A stretch of 64,000 bases of DNA from Closterium sp. NIES-65 (GCA_948144175.1 CANXME010002014.1:434001-498000), one strand, 5' to 3'; positions 1 to 9,812 are shown, counted from the first letter of the stretch. The notes: generated from the sequence alone by a model not told the origin. Made by a program: numbers and translations.

Positions 1-103
1 TAGGCTGTAGTGGGGTATCCCATAGGGGGTACAACCCAGTTAGGGTTTCATATTTGTACTGCTTTCATTCATAGTTCACTCATTCCTGCTTACTCTTTTC
101 ACA
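1..103 (+). repeat. 5' LTR of copia A (partial)
   Basis: Identical to 7236-7338. It ends in CACA directly before a TGG primer binding site. The missing left 33 bases are inferred from the 136-bp right LTR. Confidence 0.92.
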
Positions 104-118
104 TGGTATAGAGCTAGG
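104..118 (+). other. Primer binding site of copia A
   Basis: TGGTATAGAGCTAGG follows the LTR without spacing. It resembles the plant initiator-Met-tRNA site TGGTATCAGAGC but has lost the C of ATCAG; copia B, C and D have TGGTTTCAGAG at the same place. Confidence 0.75.
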
Positions 119-1088
119 TCCCTCCAGGACCGAAATTTTTGGGCCCACCGAAGCGCGCCCCCGAGGCGCGAATTTTTTTTAGCGACCCCTCGAGTTGCTC
201 TCTCCTCTGCGGCCTCGCCGCCCACTCTGTCGCGGCCCCGCCCTGCTCCTTACGCGGCCCCGCCGCCTGCTCCTTACGCGGCCCCGCCCCGGCCCTTACG
301 CGGCCCTTACGCGGCCCCACGCCAGCCCCTTACGCGGCCCTTACGCGGCCCTTACGCGGCCCCGCCCCGGCCCTTACGCGGCCCTTACGCGCCGGCCCCT
401 TACGCGGCCCTTACGCGGCCCTTACGCGGCCACGCCGCCGGCTCCTACGCGGCCCCTCGCCGGCTCCGTACGCGGCCCAGCCCCGGCCCTTTCGTGGCCC
501 CGTCCCCGGCCACTACGCGGCTCCGCGCCGGCTCCTACGCGGCCCTTACGCGGCCCCGCACCGGCCCCTTACGCGGCCCTTACGCGGCCCTTACGCGGCC
601 ACACCGCCGGCCTCCTACGCGGCCCTGCCCCGGCTCCTATCACAGCCCCGCCCCGGCTCCTTCGCGGCCCTGCCCCGGCTCCTACGCGGCCCTACCGCCG
701 GCCCTGACGCGGCCCCGCCCCGTCTCACTTCTACGCGACCCGAGCCGCCTGTCACCGAGCCGCCCGGGACCCGAGCCGCCCTGCAGCCGAGCCGCCCGGG
801 AGCCGAGCCGCCCGGGACCCGAGCCGCCCTGCAGCCGAGCCGCCCGGGAGCCGAGCCGCCCTGCACCCGAGCCGCCCTGCAGCCGAGCCGCCCGGGAGCC
901 GAGCCGCCCTGCACCCGAGCCGCCCTGCTGCCGAGCCGCCCGGGAGCCGAGCCGCTGTACACCTGAGCCGCCCAGTCGCCGTTCTGCTTTTCTGTCGAGC
1001 TGCGCGACCTGCCCTGCCTGGTGAGCACAGTCCCACTGTCACTGCGTGCTCTCCCCCCTACTGCTTGCACTGCTTCACAGTCGTCGTC
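119..1088 (+). repeat. GC-rich repeat leader of copia A
   Basis: About 970 bases between primer site and gag. The first part is made of 11-base units such as CCCTTACGCGG, mixed with CCCCGCCCCGG; the second part (about 740-960) repeats GAGCCGCCCTGCAGCC and GAGCCGCCCGGGA. The array leaves long frames open on both strands (for example 139-966), but these encode only Arg/Pro/Ala repeats and are not conserved in the other elements, so I treat them as by-products. The leader position is shared by copia B, C and D, each with a different repeat unit. Confidence 0.8.
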
Positions 1089-4000
1089 ATGGCTACCCCT
1101 AGTGTCCTAGCTTTTGACGCTGAGGGTCGCGCCATTGATTTTGAGGTCTGGTTAGACGACCTGCAGCTGTTCTTACAGTGCGACAGGGCTGACGACCTTT
1201 CTCTCTTTGACCTCACCTCTGGCGCCTCTCCTGCCCCTGCTGCTGATGCTGATCCCGCTGTCCGCTCTAAGTGGGCCACCCGCGATGCTGCTGCACGTCT
1301 TGCTGTGCGTCGCCACCTCCCTACCTCTGAGCGTGCGCACTTTAGTCAGTACAAGAGTGCTCAGACCTTGTACGACGCTGTAGTTGCGCGCTACTCCTCC
1401 CCTGCCACTGCTGCACTGAGCCGTCTCATGCTTCCCTACCTCTTTCCTGACCTCTCTGCCTTTCCCACTGTCGCTGACCTCATTACGCACCTCCGCACTA
1501 GTGACACTCGCTACCGCGCCGCCCTTCCTGCTGAGTTCTGCGCTAAGAACCCCCCCCCCATGTACATCGCTCTCTACTACGTAGTCGCACGCCTCCCTGA
1601 CTCCCTTCGCGTCGTCAGGGACCACTTTCTCGCAGTCTGTCCCACCACTCTCACCGTCGACCTCCTCGAGAAGGCCCTCCTTGCAGCGGAGAAGAGCATA
1701 GTCGCTGTAGGTGCTTCTCGTGGTGACCCTCGCACCCCCATCTTTGAGGGGTGCTCTCCTTCCCCCTTGCTGCCCTCTGTTGCCTCTGCTGCTGCTGCCG
1801 ACCTGCTTGGTCTTGAGTCGGTCGGCGCGGCGTCTGCCCCTAGTGGGAGACGTCGCTCCAGCAAGGGCAAGGGGGGCAAGGGCGCGGGTGGAGCTGGAGG
1901 GGGCGGTGGCGGTGGCGGCGGTGGCGGCGGAGGGAGTGGGGGTGGCGGCGGGGCTAGTGGCGGGGGTGGTGGTGGTGGTGGCGGCAGCAGCGGCGGAGAC
2001 GGTGGTGGTGGTGCCAGCGGTGGTGGTGGAGGCAGCGGCGGAGGTGGAGGCGGCGGAGGTGGAGGCAGTGGAGGCGGCAGCGGAGGAGGCAGTAGTGGTG
2101 GAGGAGGTGGAGCTGGTCGGGGTGGTACCCAGCAGCGTAGCGGCGGTGGTGGTGGCCAGCGCTCGCACCGGCAGCAGCAGCAGCGCTCGCGGGACATCCC
2201 TTCGCCTCAGCAGCTTCGTGAGTGGTACGCTGGGCGTCAGAGGGGTGGGGGTACTGGTCCCTGCACCTACGTTCTTCGTTCCGGCGACCGCGCGGGTGAG
2301 CAGTGTGGGGGTGCCCACGCCACCCAGCGCTGCTTTGGCCGCCTGACGGACGCTTGGCGTCAGCAGTTCCCTGGGGCTAGTGAGATCCCTCGCTGGGATG
2401 AGCTTCTCAGGGCTGGTGTAGCGATCTTTGATCTTGATTTTGATGCTATCCTTACTGCTATGTATGTTGTGGATTATAGTGAGGAGAATGAGGGTTACCG
2501 GTGTTTTCAGCCCGACCCGGGCATTGGTACTGCTGCGCTAGGTGCTTGTGAGGCTGCTGCTCTAGGTGCCAGTGCGTCTGCGCTCTCAGGTACTGGTGAG
2601 ACTGCGCTCTCAGGTACTGAGTCGTCCTCGTCCTCCCTCACTTTCACGCTTGACTCCGGAGCTTCTCGCTCCTTCTTTCGAGACCGCACTACCCTTTCGC
2701 CGCTCGCCAGGCCGGTTGCGGTCTCCCTTGCTGACCCCTCTGGGGGTCCTGTCCTGTCTCACTTCTCCACTGTCCTCCCGTGTCCGGCTGCCCCTTCGGG
2801 CACCCTGTCGGGTCTGTACCTTCCCTCGTTCTCTACGAACTTGGTGAGTGGAGCGGACCTGCAGGATGGGGGTGTTCACCAGTTCACTCCTGCGCGTCAG
2901 AGGGTGACCCACTGCACGGAGGCTCGCACAGGCCGACACCTGGCCACGTTCTCACGTCGGCCGGGGTCGAGTCTCTACACCCTGACCGTTGAGTCTCCTC
3001 CTGTCCCTGAGTCTGGTCAGGTGGCTGCGTCGGGTCAGGTACTTGCTGCTGCGTCCCGGTCAGGTCCTGAGTCTGCCCCCTGTTCTTGTCGCCTCCTGTC
3101 TCACGAGACTCTCCTGTGGCACCACCGTCTTGGCCACCCCTCCTTGCCCCGTCTTCGGAGCATGGCTTCCCGTGTCCTTGTCTCTGGTCTTCCCCAGTCT
3201 CTCCCTCCTCTCCCCTCCGGGCCAGGACCTTCCTGTGTCCCCTGTGTCGAGGGTCGCCTCCGGGCTACTCCTCACTCCTCCCACTTCCCCCCGACAGAGG
3301 CTCCCCTGCAGACGCTTCACATGGATGTGTGGGGCCCAGCCCCCGTCCGTGGGCAGGGTTACGAGCGCTACTTCCTGTTGGTGGTTGACGACTACTCGCG
3401 TTACACCACAGTCCTCCCCTTGCGCAGCAAGGGTGCGGTCACTGAGGTGCTGATCGACTGGATCCGCGAGGCTCGTCTCCAGCTCAGGAAGAGCTTCGGC
3501 TCGGACTTTCCTGTTCTGCGTCTGCACTCTGACAGAGGCGGAGAGTTCTCTTCTCGCCTTCTGCGAGACTACTGTCGTGCACGGGGGATCCGCCAGACCT
3601 TCACGCTTCCGGACTCACCACAGCAAAATGGGATTGCTGAGCGCCGCATTGGCATGGTCATGGATGTCGCTCGTACGTCCATGATGCATGCGGCTGCCCC
3701 CCATTTTCTGTGGCCGTTTGCGGTGAGGTACGCGGCGCATCAGCTCAACCTTCACCCCCGGGTCTCTCGGCCAGCGATGTCCCCAGCCTTGCTGTGGACG
3801 GGGAAGGTTGGCGATGCGTCTGTGTTCCGTGTCTGGGGATCTCGGGCGTTTGTCCGCGACTTGTCTGCGGACAAGCTGTCCCCTCGTGCTGCTCCCTGTG
3901 TCTTCCTTGGCTTCCCCACTGACGCCCCAGGGTGGCAGTTTTACCACCCCTCCTCTCGTCGTGTTCTGTCCTCCCAGGACGTCACGTTCGACGAGTCAGT

Positions 4001-6953
4001 CCCCTTCTACCGTCTCTTCCCCTACCGCACTCCTTCCCTCCCCCCTCCCCCGGACTTCCTTGTGCCGGTTCCCCCCCCGGTAGACCCCCTCCCCCCTCAG
4101 GTTCCTGCCCCCTCAGGTGTGTCCCAGGTAGACGCCGTTGACCCGGTCGAGGTTACTGGTGACTCTGGTGCTGCTGCGGGTGCTGAGCCTGGGGGTGCTG
4201 ACTCTGGGGGTGCTGTGCGCGGGGGTGCTGAGCCTGGGGGTGCTACTGCTGGGGGTGCTGGGCCTGAGGGTGCTACTGCGGAGGGTGCGGAGCCTGGGGG
4301 TGCTGAGCCGGGGGGTGCTGTGCCTGGAGGTGCTGGGTCTGGGGGTGCTGGGTCGGGAGCTGCTGAGCCTGGGGGTGCTGAGCTGGGAGCTGCTGAGCCT
4401 GGGGGTGCTGCGTCTGGAGCTGCTGAGCCTGGGGTTTCTCCTGCTGCTGCGTCTCGCCGGGAGCCCCTCTCTCCACAGGAGCTGCGCGAGTGGTTCGCTC
4501 GCAGCTGGAGGCGTGCTGCTGAGTCTGGAGGTGCTGCTGGAGCTGGAGCTGGAGCTTCTTCGACCGTCGAGGGTGCGGGTGCAGCCGGTCCCGGAGCTGC
4601 TGGCCCTGCAGGTCCTCCTGGAGCTGGAGCTGCTGAGGGCGTTCGTGCTGAGCCTGCTGCTGTTGGTCCTGCCGCTGGAGGTGTGGGTGGCGCTGGTGCT
4701 GTCGCTGAGGGTGCTGGTGCTGTCCCTGCTGAGTCCGGAGCTGCCGCGCGGCCTCGGCCGTACTTCGTTCCGCTCCTTCAGCAGGTTCTTGGTCTTTCTC
4801 CTCCAGTAGAGGGTCCACCGCCTGTCCAGTCGCAGCCCCTACTGGAGCCTTCCTCTCCACTGCCTGCTCCCTCTCCTTACACTGGTCCTACTGGAGGTCT
4901 TGCTGAGCGTCGTGAGCCTGCGTCTCGTCCCGCGTCGCCTGTTCGTGCTGCTCGCGCTAGTGGTCGCAGTTCGCGTCAGCGTCCTCCTCCTGTCCCTGGC
5001 ACGCACCGGATGTCTTTACGTCCGTCCACTGCTCCTCTGCGTGCCCCTTTGCCTTCTCCTCCTGAGTCCTCTCTTCCTGCGCTTGCGGACCCTGAGTCGG
5101 ACTCTCTTCGTGCTGCCAGTCCCACTGTCACGCGTCTGCTTGCTACTGTCGTCACTGACCCCTCTTTTGAGTCCACTGCTGCGTCTGCTCTAGTCGCTGA
5201 GCTCGTCGACTTTGCTGCTCGCTGTCGTCTCGACTACGCTGCTAGTCTTGTTGCTGAGTCTGCGTCTGTCTGTCCTCCGTCCGTCGGGGGTGAGTGTGCT
5301 CTTGGCACGGACGTCCTAGAGGACAGGCAGGAGGAGTTACAGTGTCTAGCGGCTGCTTCACCTCATCTCGCGTCTGTACTGCTTGCCCCTGAGGGAGACC
5401 CGGATGCACTAGACATCCCGACTCCGCGTTCTTACGCGGAGGCCGTAGAGGGTCCCTACTCCTCTCAGTGGCAGGCAGCTATGGATGCAGAGATGGCTTC
5501 CTGGAAGTCCACAGGCACCTACGTTGACGCGGTTCCCCCTCCTGGGGCGAACATCGTCAGTGGCATGTGGATCTTCAGGGTGAAGCGGCCGCCGGGCTCT
5601 CCACCTGTCTTCAAGGCACGGTACGTTGCTCGTGGCTTCAGTCAGCGGCAGGGAGTTGACTACTTTCAGACCTTCTCTCCCACCCCGAAGATGACTACTC
5701 TTCGGGTGCTGCTGCACATAGCCGCTCAGCGCGACTACGAGCTTCACTCTCTCGACTTCAGCACTGCGTTCTTGCAGGGTAGCCTGCACGAGGAGATCTG
5801 GCTTCGCCGTCCACCTGGCTTCACTGGGACTTTCCCTCCTGGCACCCAGTGGATCCTCCGACGGCCAGTCTACGGTCTCCGCCAGGCACCGCGTGAGTGG
5901 CACGACACACTGAGGACTACGCTTGCGGCTCTTGGGTTTGCTCCTTCTACTGCTGACCCGTCGCTGTTTCTTCGCACCGACACTTCCCTGCCGCCGTTCT
6001 ACATCCTCGTGTACGTCGACGACCTGGTCTTTGCCACAGCGGACACTGCTGGACTCGCCTACGTGAAGTCCGAGCTGTTGAAGAGACACACGTGCACAAA
6101 CCTGGGTGAACTGCGCAGCTACCTTGGCTTGCAGATCACTCGGGACAGAGCACGCCGCACCATTACCTTGACTCAGTCACACATGGTGCAGCAGGTCCTT
6201 CAGCGCTTCGGCTTCACGTACTCCTCGCCTCAGGCCACTCCTCTGCCTACTCGCCACTCACTCTCAGCTCTGCCTTCGGATGAGTCCGTAGAGTCGAGTG
6301 GTCCGTATGCGGAGCTTGTTGGCTGCCTCATGTACCTGATGACCTGCACACGACCTGACCTTGCATACCCTCTGAGCATTCTTGCACGCTATGTTGCTCC
6401 TGGGAGACACAGACCGGAGCACATGGCTGCAGCGAAGAGGGTATTGCGCTACCTGTGCAGTACGTCAGGCATGGGGCTAGTGCTTGGAGGGCGGAGTCCA
6501 GTGGTCCTTACCGGCCACGCGGACGCTTCTTGGGCTGACGACCAGGCTACGCAGCGGTCGTCACAGGGTTACACCTTCAGCCTTGGTTCCGGCTCTGTCT
6601 CGTGGCGGTCTACTCGCTCGTCTTCGGTTCTCGGCTCCAGTTGTGAGGCTGAGATCTACGCCGGGGCCATGGCTGCACAGGAGCTTCGCTGGCTCACCTA
6701 CCTGCTGACTGACCTTGGAGAGCCGCCTCGTTCTCCTCCAGTGCTGTACGTAGACAACAAGGCTATGCTGGCCTTGTGTCGAGAGCAGCGCTTGGAGCAC
6801 AGAACGAAGCACATTGCTCTCCGCTACTTCCTTGCTCGTGAGCTGCAGCAGCGTGGTCAGTTGCGACTTGCGTACGTGGCCTCTGAGGCCAACACTGCTG
6901 ATGTGTTCACCAAGGCACTTGCGCCTTGTGACCATCAGCGCTTCTGCACCTAG
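1089..6953 (+). CDS. gag-pol: Copia Gag-Pol polyprotein, intact
   Basis: A single 1954-codon frame. Start chosen at ATG 1089 because the protein conserved in copia C also begins MATPSVLAFD; an in-frame ATG lies at 1065. Domains: Gag (residues 1-255); Gly/Ser tract (about 260-350); zinc-knuckle-like C-x13-C-x3-H-x4-C (about 391-415); aspartic protease with LDSGAS, catalytic D522; GAG-pre-integrase HHCC (WHHRLGH, then CVPC); integrase with D746, D815 and E851 (a DD35E spacing); a Gly/Ala/Pro/Glu linker; reverse transcriptase with YVDD at 1642-1645; RNase H (HADASW, YVDNKA) to the end. It would make virus-like particles, copy the RNA to DNA and integrate it. The stop TAG at 6951 replaces a CAG seen in copia C, which ends about 14 residues later. 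All catalytic residues are present, so the element may be active. Confidence 0.95.
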   Translation: MATPSVLAFDAEGRAIDFEVWLDDLQLFLQCDRADDLSLFDLTSGASPAPAADADPAVRSKWATRDAAARLAVRRHLPTSERAHFSQYKSAQTLYDAVVARYSSPATAALSRLMLPYLFPDLSAFPTVADLITHLRTSDTRYRAALPAEFCAKNPPPMYIALYYVVARLPDSLRVVRDHFLAVCPTTLTVDLLEKALLAAEKSIVAVGASRGDPRTPIFEGCSPSPLLPSVASAAAADLLGLESVGAASAPSGRRRSSKGKGGKGAGGAGGGGGGGGGGGGGSGGGGGASGGGGGGGGGSSGGDGGGGASGGGGGSGGGGGGGGGGSGGGSGGGSSGGGGGAGRGGTQQRSGGGGGQRSHRQQQQRSRDIPSPQQLREWYAGRQRGGGTGPCTYVLRSGDRAGEQCGGAHATQRCFGRLTDAWRQQFPGASEIPRWDELLRAGVAIFDLDFDAILTAMYVVDYSEENEGYRCFQPDPGIGTAALGACEAAALGASASALSGTGETALSGTESSSSSLTFTLDSGASRSFFRDRTTLSPLARPVAVSLADPSGGPVLSHFSTVLPCPAAPSGTLSGLYLPSFSTNLVSGADLQDGGVHQFTPARQRVTHCTEARTGRHLATFSRRPGSSLYTLTVESPPVPESGQVAASGQVLAAASRSGPESAPCSCRLLSHETLLWHHRLGHPSLPRLRSMASRVLVSGLPQSLPPLPSGPGPSCVPCVEGRLRATPHSSHFPPTEAPLQTLHMDVWGPAPVRGQGYERYFLLVVDDYSRYTTVLPLRSKGAVTEVLIDWIREARLQLRKSFGSDFPVLRLHSDRGGEFSSRLLRDYCRARGIRQTFTLPDSPQQNGIAERRIGMVMDVARTSMMHAAAPHFLWPFAVRYAAHQLNLHPRVSRPAMSPALLWTGKVGDASVFRVWGSRAFVRDLSADKLSPRAAPCVFLGFPTDAPGWQFYHPSSRRVLSSQDVTFDESVPFYRLFPYRTPSLPPPPDFLVPVPPPVDPLPPQVPAPSGVSQVDAVDPVEVTGDSGAAAGAEPGGADSGGAVRGGAEPGGATAGGAGPEGATAEGAEPGGAEPGGAVPGGAGSGGAGSGAAEPGGAELGAAEPGGAASGAAEPGVSPAAASRREPLSPQELREWFARSWRRAAESGGAAGAGAGASSTVEGAGAAGPGAAGPAGPPGAGAAEGVRAEPAAVGPAAGGVGGAGAVAEGAGAVPAESGAAARPRPYFVPLLQQVLGLSPPVEGPPPVQSQPLLEPSSPLPAPSPYTGPTGGLAERREPASRPASPVRAARASGRSSRQRPPPVPGTHRMSLRPSTAPLRAPLPSPPESSLPALADPESDSLRAASPTVTRLLATVVTDPSFESTAASALVAELVDFAARCRLDYAASLVAESASVCPPSVGGECALGTDVLEDRQEELQCLAAASPHLASVLLAPEGDPDALDIPTPRSYAEAVEGPYSSQWQAAMDAEMASWKSTGTYVDAVPPPGANIVSGMWIFRVKRPPGSPPVFKARYVARGFSQRQGVDYFQTFSPTPKMTTLRVLLHIAAQRDYELHSLDFSTAFLQGSLHEEIWLRRPPGFTGTFPPGTQWILRRPVYGLRQAPREWHDTLRTTLAALGFAPSTADPSLFLRTDTSLPPFYILVYVDDLVFATADTAGLAYVKSELLKRHTCTNLGELRSYLGLQITRDRARRTITLTQSHMVQQVLQRFGFTYSSPQATPLPTRHSLSALPSDESVESSGPYAELVGCLMYLMTCTRPDLAYPLSILARYVAPGRHRPEHMAAAKRVLRYLCSTSGMGLVLGGRSPVVLTGHADASWADDQATQRSSQGYTFSLGSGSVSWRSTRSSSVLGSSCEAEIYAGAMAAQELRWLTYLLTDLGEPPRSPPVLYVDNKAMLALCREQRLEHRTKHIALRYFLARELQQRGQLRLAYVASEANTADVFTKALAPCDHQRFCT

Positions 6954-7202
6954 CTGGGTCTTGTGCCTGTCTTGCCTCACTTGCTCTCCTCTTGACTTCA
7001 CTTGTACTGTGACATATATATATACCTGCTCTTGCTTGTCTAGCTTTATATATATGTCTGTACTCTTGCTTGTGAACTGGCCTTTGGCCTTGCTCTTGTG
7101 CTCGGACTGTGTGGTGACTTTGTGATCCACCCTGAGCTTTGCTTTGTCTTGCTTGACTGGTCTTGTGACCCCTTGTTCTCCCCCACTTTGCCTATGGGGG
7201 TG
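6954..7202 (+). promoter_or_regulatory. 3' untranslated region of copia A with conserved box and hairpin/polypurine tract
   Basis: Contains a TA-rich stretch (about 7014-7056), then a block conserved in all copia copies here: GTGTGGTGAC, GATCCACCCTGAG and GACTGGTCTTGTGACCCC. It ends with CCCCCA (7180-7185), a 9-base loop and TGGGGG (7195-7200), directly before the LTR. The G run is the likely polypurine tract that primes plus-strand DNA, and it lies in the 3' arm of this hairpin. The role of the upstream boxes is unknown. Confidence 0.75.
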
Positions 7203-7338
7203 TGTCAGAACATATCTATAGCTTATACTGCTGTGTAGGCTGTAGTGGGGTATCCCATAGGGGGTACAACCCAGTTAGGGTTTCATATTTGTACTGCTTT
7301 CATTCATAGTTCACTCATTCCTGCTTACTCTTTTCACA
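7203..7338 (+). repeat. 3' LTR of copia A
   Basis: 136 bp, TGTCAG...TTTTCACA. Its last 103 bases equal 1-103. Short for a plant copia LTR. Confidence 0.93.
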
Positions 7339-7368
7339 GTTCATTCATTCCTGCCTAGTATTCTGACA

Positions 7369-7383
7369 TGGTTTCAGAGTAGG
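7369..7383 (+). other. Primer binding site of copia B
   Basis: TGGTTTCAGAGTAGG directly after the LTR end TTCTGACA. Plant initiator-Met-tRNA type with one T in place of A. Confidence 0.8.
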
Positions 7384-8111
7384 AGGTCCCTAGGACCTAA
7401 ATCTGTGGGCCCACTGTCCTTTTTTTTTTTTTTTCCGCCGCGTCACGCCCTACTGTCGCCCCTAGCGGGCCCTACTGCTGCGTCGCGCCCTACTGCTACG
7501 TCGCGCCCTGCTGCTGCGTCGCGCCCTGCGGCCGCGTCGCGCCCTGCTGCCGCATCGCGCCTTGCTGCCACGTCGCACGCACTGCTGCTGCGTCGCCCCA
7601 CTGCTGAGTCGCGCGCGCTGCAGCTGCGTCGCCCGCCCGCCGCGTCGCGCGCCCTTCACTCGCGTCGCCGGCCCTGCTGCGTCGCGTGCGCTGCTGCCGC
7701 GACGCCCGCCCTGCTGCGCCGGCCGCGCCCTGTTGCGCCGGCCGCGCCTTGCTGCGCCGGCCGCGCCTTGTTGCGCCGGTCGCGCCCTGCTGCGCCGCCC
7801 GCGCCCTGCTGTGCCGCCCGCGCCCTGCTGCGCCACCCGCGCCCTGCTGCGCTGGCCGCGCCCTGCTGCGCCGCCCGCGCCCGGCTGCGCCGCCCTAGCC
7901 CTGCTGCGCCGCCCGCACCTTACTGCGCCGGCCGCGCCTTGCTACGCCGCCCGCGCCCTGCTGCGCCGCCCGCGCCCTTCTGCGCCGCCCGCACCCTACT
8001 GCGCCGCCTGCGCCCTGCTGCGCCGCCCGCACTCTGCTGCGCCGCCCGTGCCCTGCTGCGCCGTCGCCTGCCCTGCATCGCGCGCCCTGCTGCTCATCAC
8101 CGCCTAGCACT
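7384..8111 (+). repeat. GC-rich repeat leader of copia B
   Basis: About 730 bases. After a T16 run at about 7420-7435 come units such as GCGTCGCGCCCTGCTGC, then 18-20-base units of the form GCGCCGCCCGCGCCCTGCT from about 7710 to 8080. Apparent Ala/Arg/Pro frames on both strands are repeat products. Same position as in the other copia elements but a different unit. Confidence 0.8.
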
Positions 8112-9812
8112 ATGGCCACCCTTCGTGTTCTTTCCTTCGACACTTAGGGTCGCCCTGTAGAGTTCGATGCCTGGCTCGATGACTTGCAGCTCTACCTCAT
8201 TAGCACCAGGAAAGACGAGATCTCCCTTTTTGATCACACCTCCGGTGCTCTAGCCGCTCCTGCTGACATAGCTGCCCTTTGCGAGCGCTCTCAGTGGCTG
8301 ACACGCGATGCGGCTGCCCGCCTTGCTATTCGCAACCACCTGCCGCTGGCCGAACTTAAGCACTTTGGCGAGCACAAAACCGCTAAGGCCCTGTACGACG
8401 TTGTAGTTGCTCGCTACTCCTCCCCTGCCACTGCTGCGCTCAGCCGACTCATGCTGTCATACCTGTTCCCCGAGCTGACGAGCTTTGCCACCGTAGCCGA
8501 CCTCATCACCCACCTTCGCTCTAGTGACGCTCGTGTCCGTGCTGCACTCCGCAAGGGGTTTGTTGCCCAGCACCCCCCTCCGATGTACTGGACGCTCCAC
8601 TTTATAGTGACCCGTCTCCCTGACACCCTTCGCTCAGTCAGGGACCACTTCCTAGCGCGCTGTCCCTCCGACCTCACCATAGACCTCCTAGAGGAGCACC
8701 TCTTAACCGCTGAGAGCAGCATTGTTAGTGTGGCTGCTGCTCGTGGCGCTCCTCGCACCCCCATCTTTGAGGGGTGTGCTTCTTCCCCTCTTGCCCCCTC
8801 CTACGCCACTGCTGCCACCGTAGACTTCCTCGGAGCTGACTCGGTTGGTGCTGCCTCCACTTCTACTGGGCGACGCCGCACCGGCAAGGGCAAGGGGGGC
8901 AAGGGCGGTGGTGGCGGTGGCGGTGGAGGAGGAGGTGGAGGAGGTGGGGGTGGCGGTGGGAGTGGAGGCAGTGGCGGCGGGGGTGCTGGTGGGAGTGGTA
9001 GCGGCGGTGGTGGTGGTGGCGGCGGTGGGAGTGGCTGTGGTGGCGGTAGCGGCGGTGGTGGCGGTAGCGGTTGTGGTGGAGGCAGCGGAGGCGGTGGTGG
9101 TCGTGGTGGAGGCGCTGGTCAGAGACAGCAGCAGCAGTGGTCCCTTACGCCTCAGCAGCTTCGTGAGTGGTTGACTCAGAGGGGTACGTCTGGGGCTACT
9201 CGCTGTCCGTATGTCATTCGCATCGGTGAGCGTGCTGGTCAGACATGCGGCAAGCCCCACCCCCAGCAGCGTTGCTTCTCTCGCCTTAACGACGCCTGGC
9301 GTGAGGAGATGGGTGCAGAGGTTGAGACCCCTCGCTGGTTTGAACTGCTGAAGAAGGGTGTAGACATCTTTGCTCTAGACTATGATACTATTCTTGCTGC
9401 CATGTATGCATTGTCTGTTAGTGCTGCGGGTGACTGCTTCCTGTGTCTGCCGCCTGATCCAGGTATAGAGCCAGTAGCTCTTGGTGCTTGCAAGTCTGAG
9501 CTCTCAGGTACCGCGTCTGCTGCCTTAGGTACGGGTGAGTCTGCGCTGTCAGGTACTGCGCCTTCTACTGCCTTGCACACCTTCACTCTTGACTCAGGTG
9601 CTTCCAGGTGTTTCTTCCCCGACAGCACAGCCCTCACACCGCTCCCTGCACCAGATGCAGTCTCCCTGGCTGACCCCTCGGGGGGTCCAGTCCTTGCACG
9701 GTCTACCACTGTGCTTCCTTGCCCATCGGTCCCGTCTGGTTCGCTGTCAGGTCTCCACCTCCCCTCGTTCTCTATGAACTTGGTGAGCAACGCTGTCATT
9801 CAGGACCACTAG
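8112..9812 (+). pseudogene. Copia B gag and protease, broken
   Basis: Starts at ATG 8112 (MATLRVLSF...), homologous to the start of copia A, but codon 15 is already TAG; the frame then stays open from 8184 to 9812. It shows the Gag domain, a Gly tract (about 8890-9115), a zinc-knuckle-like C-x13-C-x3-H-x4-C (CPYVIRIGERAGQTCGKPH onward), and the protease motif LDSGAS at about 9590. It ends at TAG 9810-9812, where copia A continues with the GAG-pre-integrase region. No function is likely; the intact length suggests decay is not very old. Confidence 0.88.

Larger units (their letters stand above)
1..7338 (+). mobile_element. Copia A: intact Ty1/copia LTR retrotransposon
   Basis: Full element apart from about 33 bases of its 5' LTR that lie before the window. 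Order: LTR, tRNA primer site, GC-rich leader, one gag-pol reading frame, conserved 3' untranslated region, polypurine tract, LTR. The 103 visible bases of the left LTR are identical to 7236-7338 in the right LTR, and the frame has no stop, so this is the youngest element in the window. The base after its right LTR begins the remaining 30 bases of copia B's 5' LTR, so A inserted into that LTR; the right-hand duplication would be gttca (7339-7343), and its partner lies outside the window. Confidence 0.93.

Noticed and set aside
139-1070. Long open frames on both strands over the copia A leader
   Set aside because: They encode only Ala/Arg/Pro/Gly repeats, follow from the GC-rich repeat, and are not conserved in the leaders of B, C and D.
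1577-2197. Minus-strand poly-Pro frames opposite gag
   Set aside because: They are the reverse reading of the poly-Gly tract of Gag; the same shadow appears in B, C and D.
7203-7368. Tandem element with a shared LTR between A and B
   Set aside because: The last 30 bases belong to B's LTR only, and the visible part of A's left LTR ends at the same base as its right LTR, so A is nested in B's LTR rather than sharing one.
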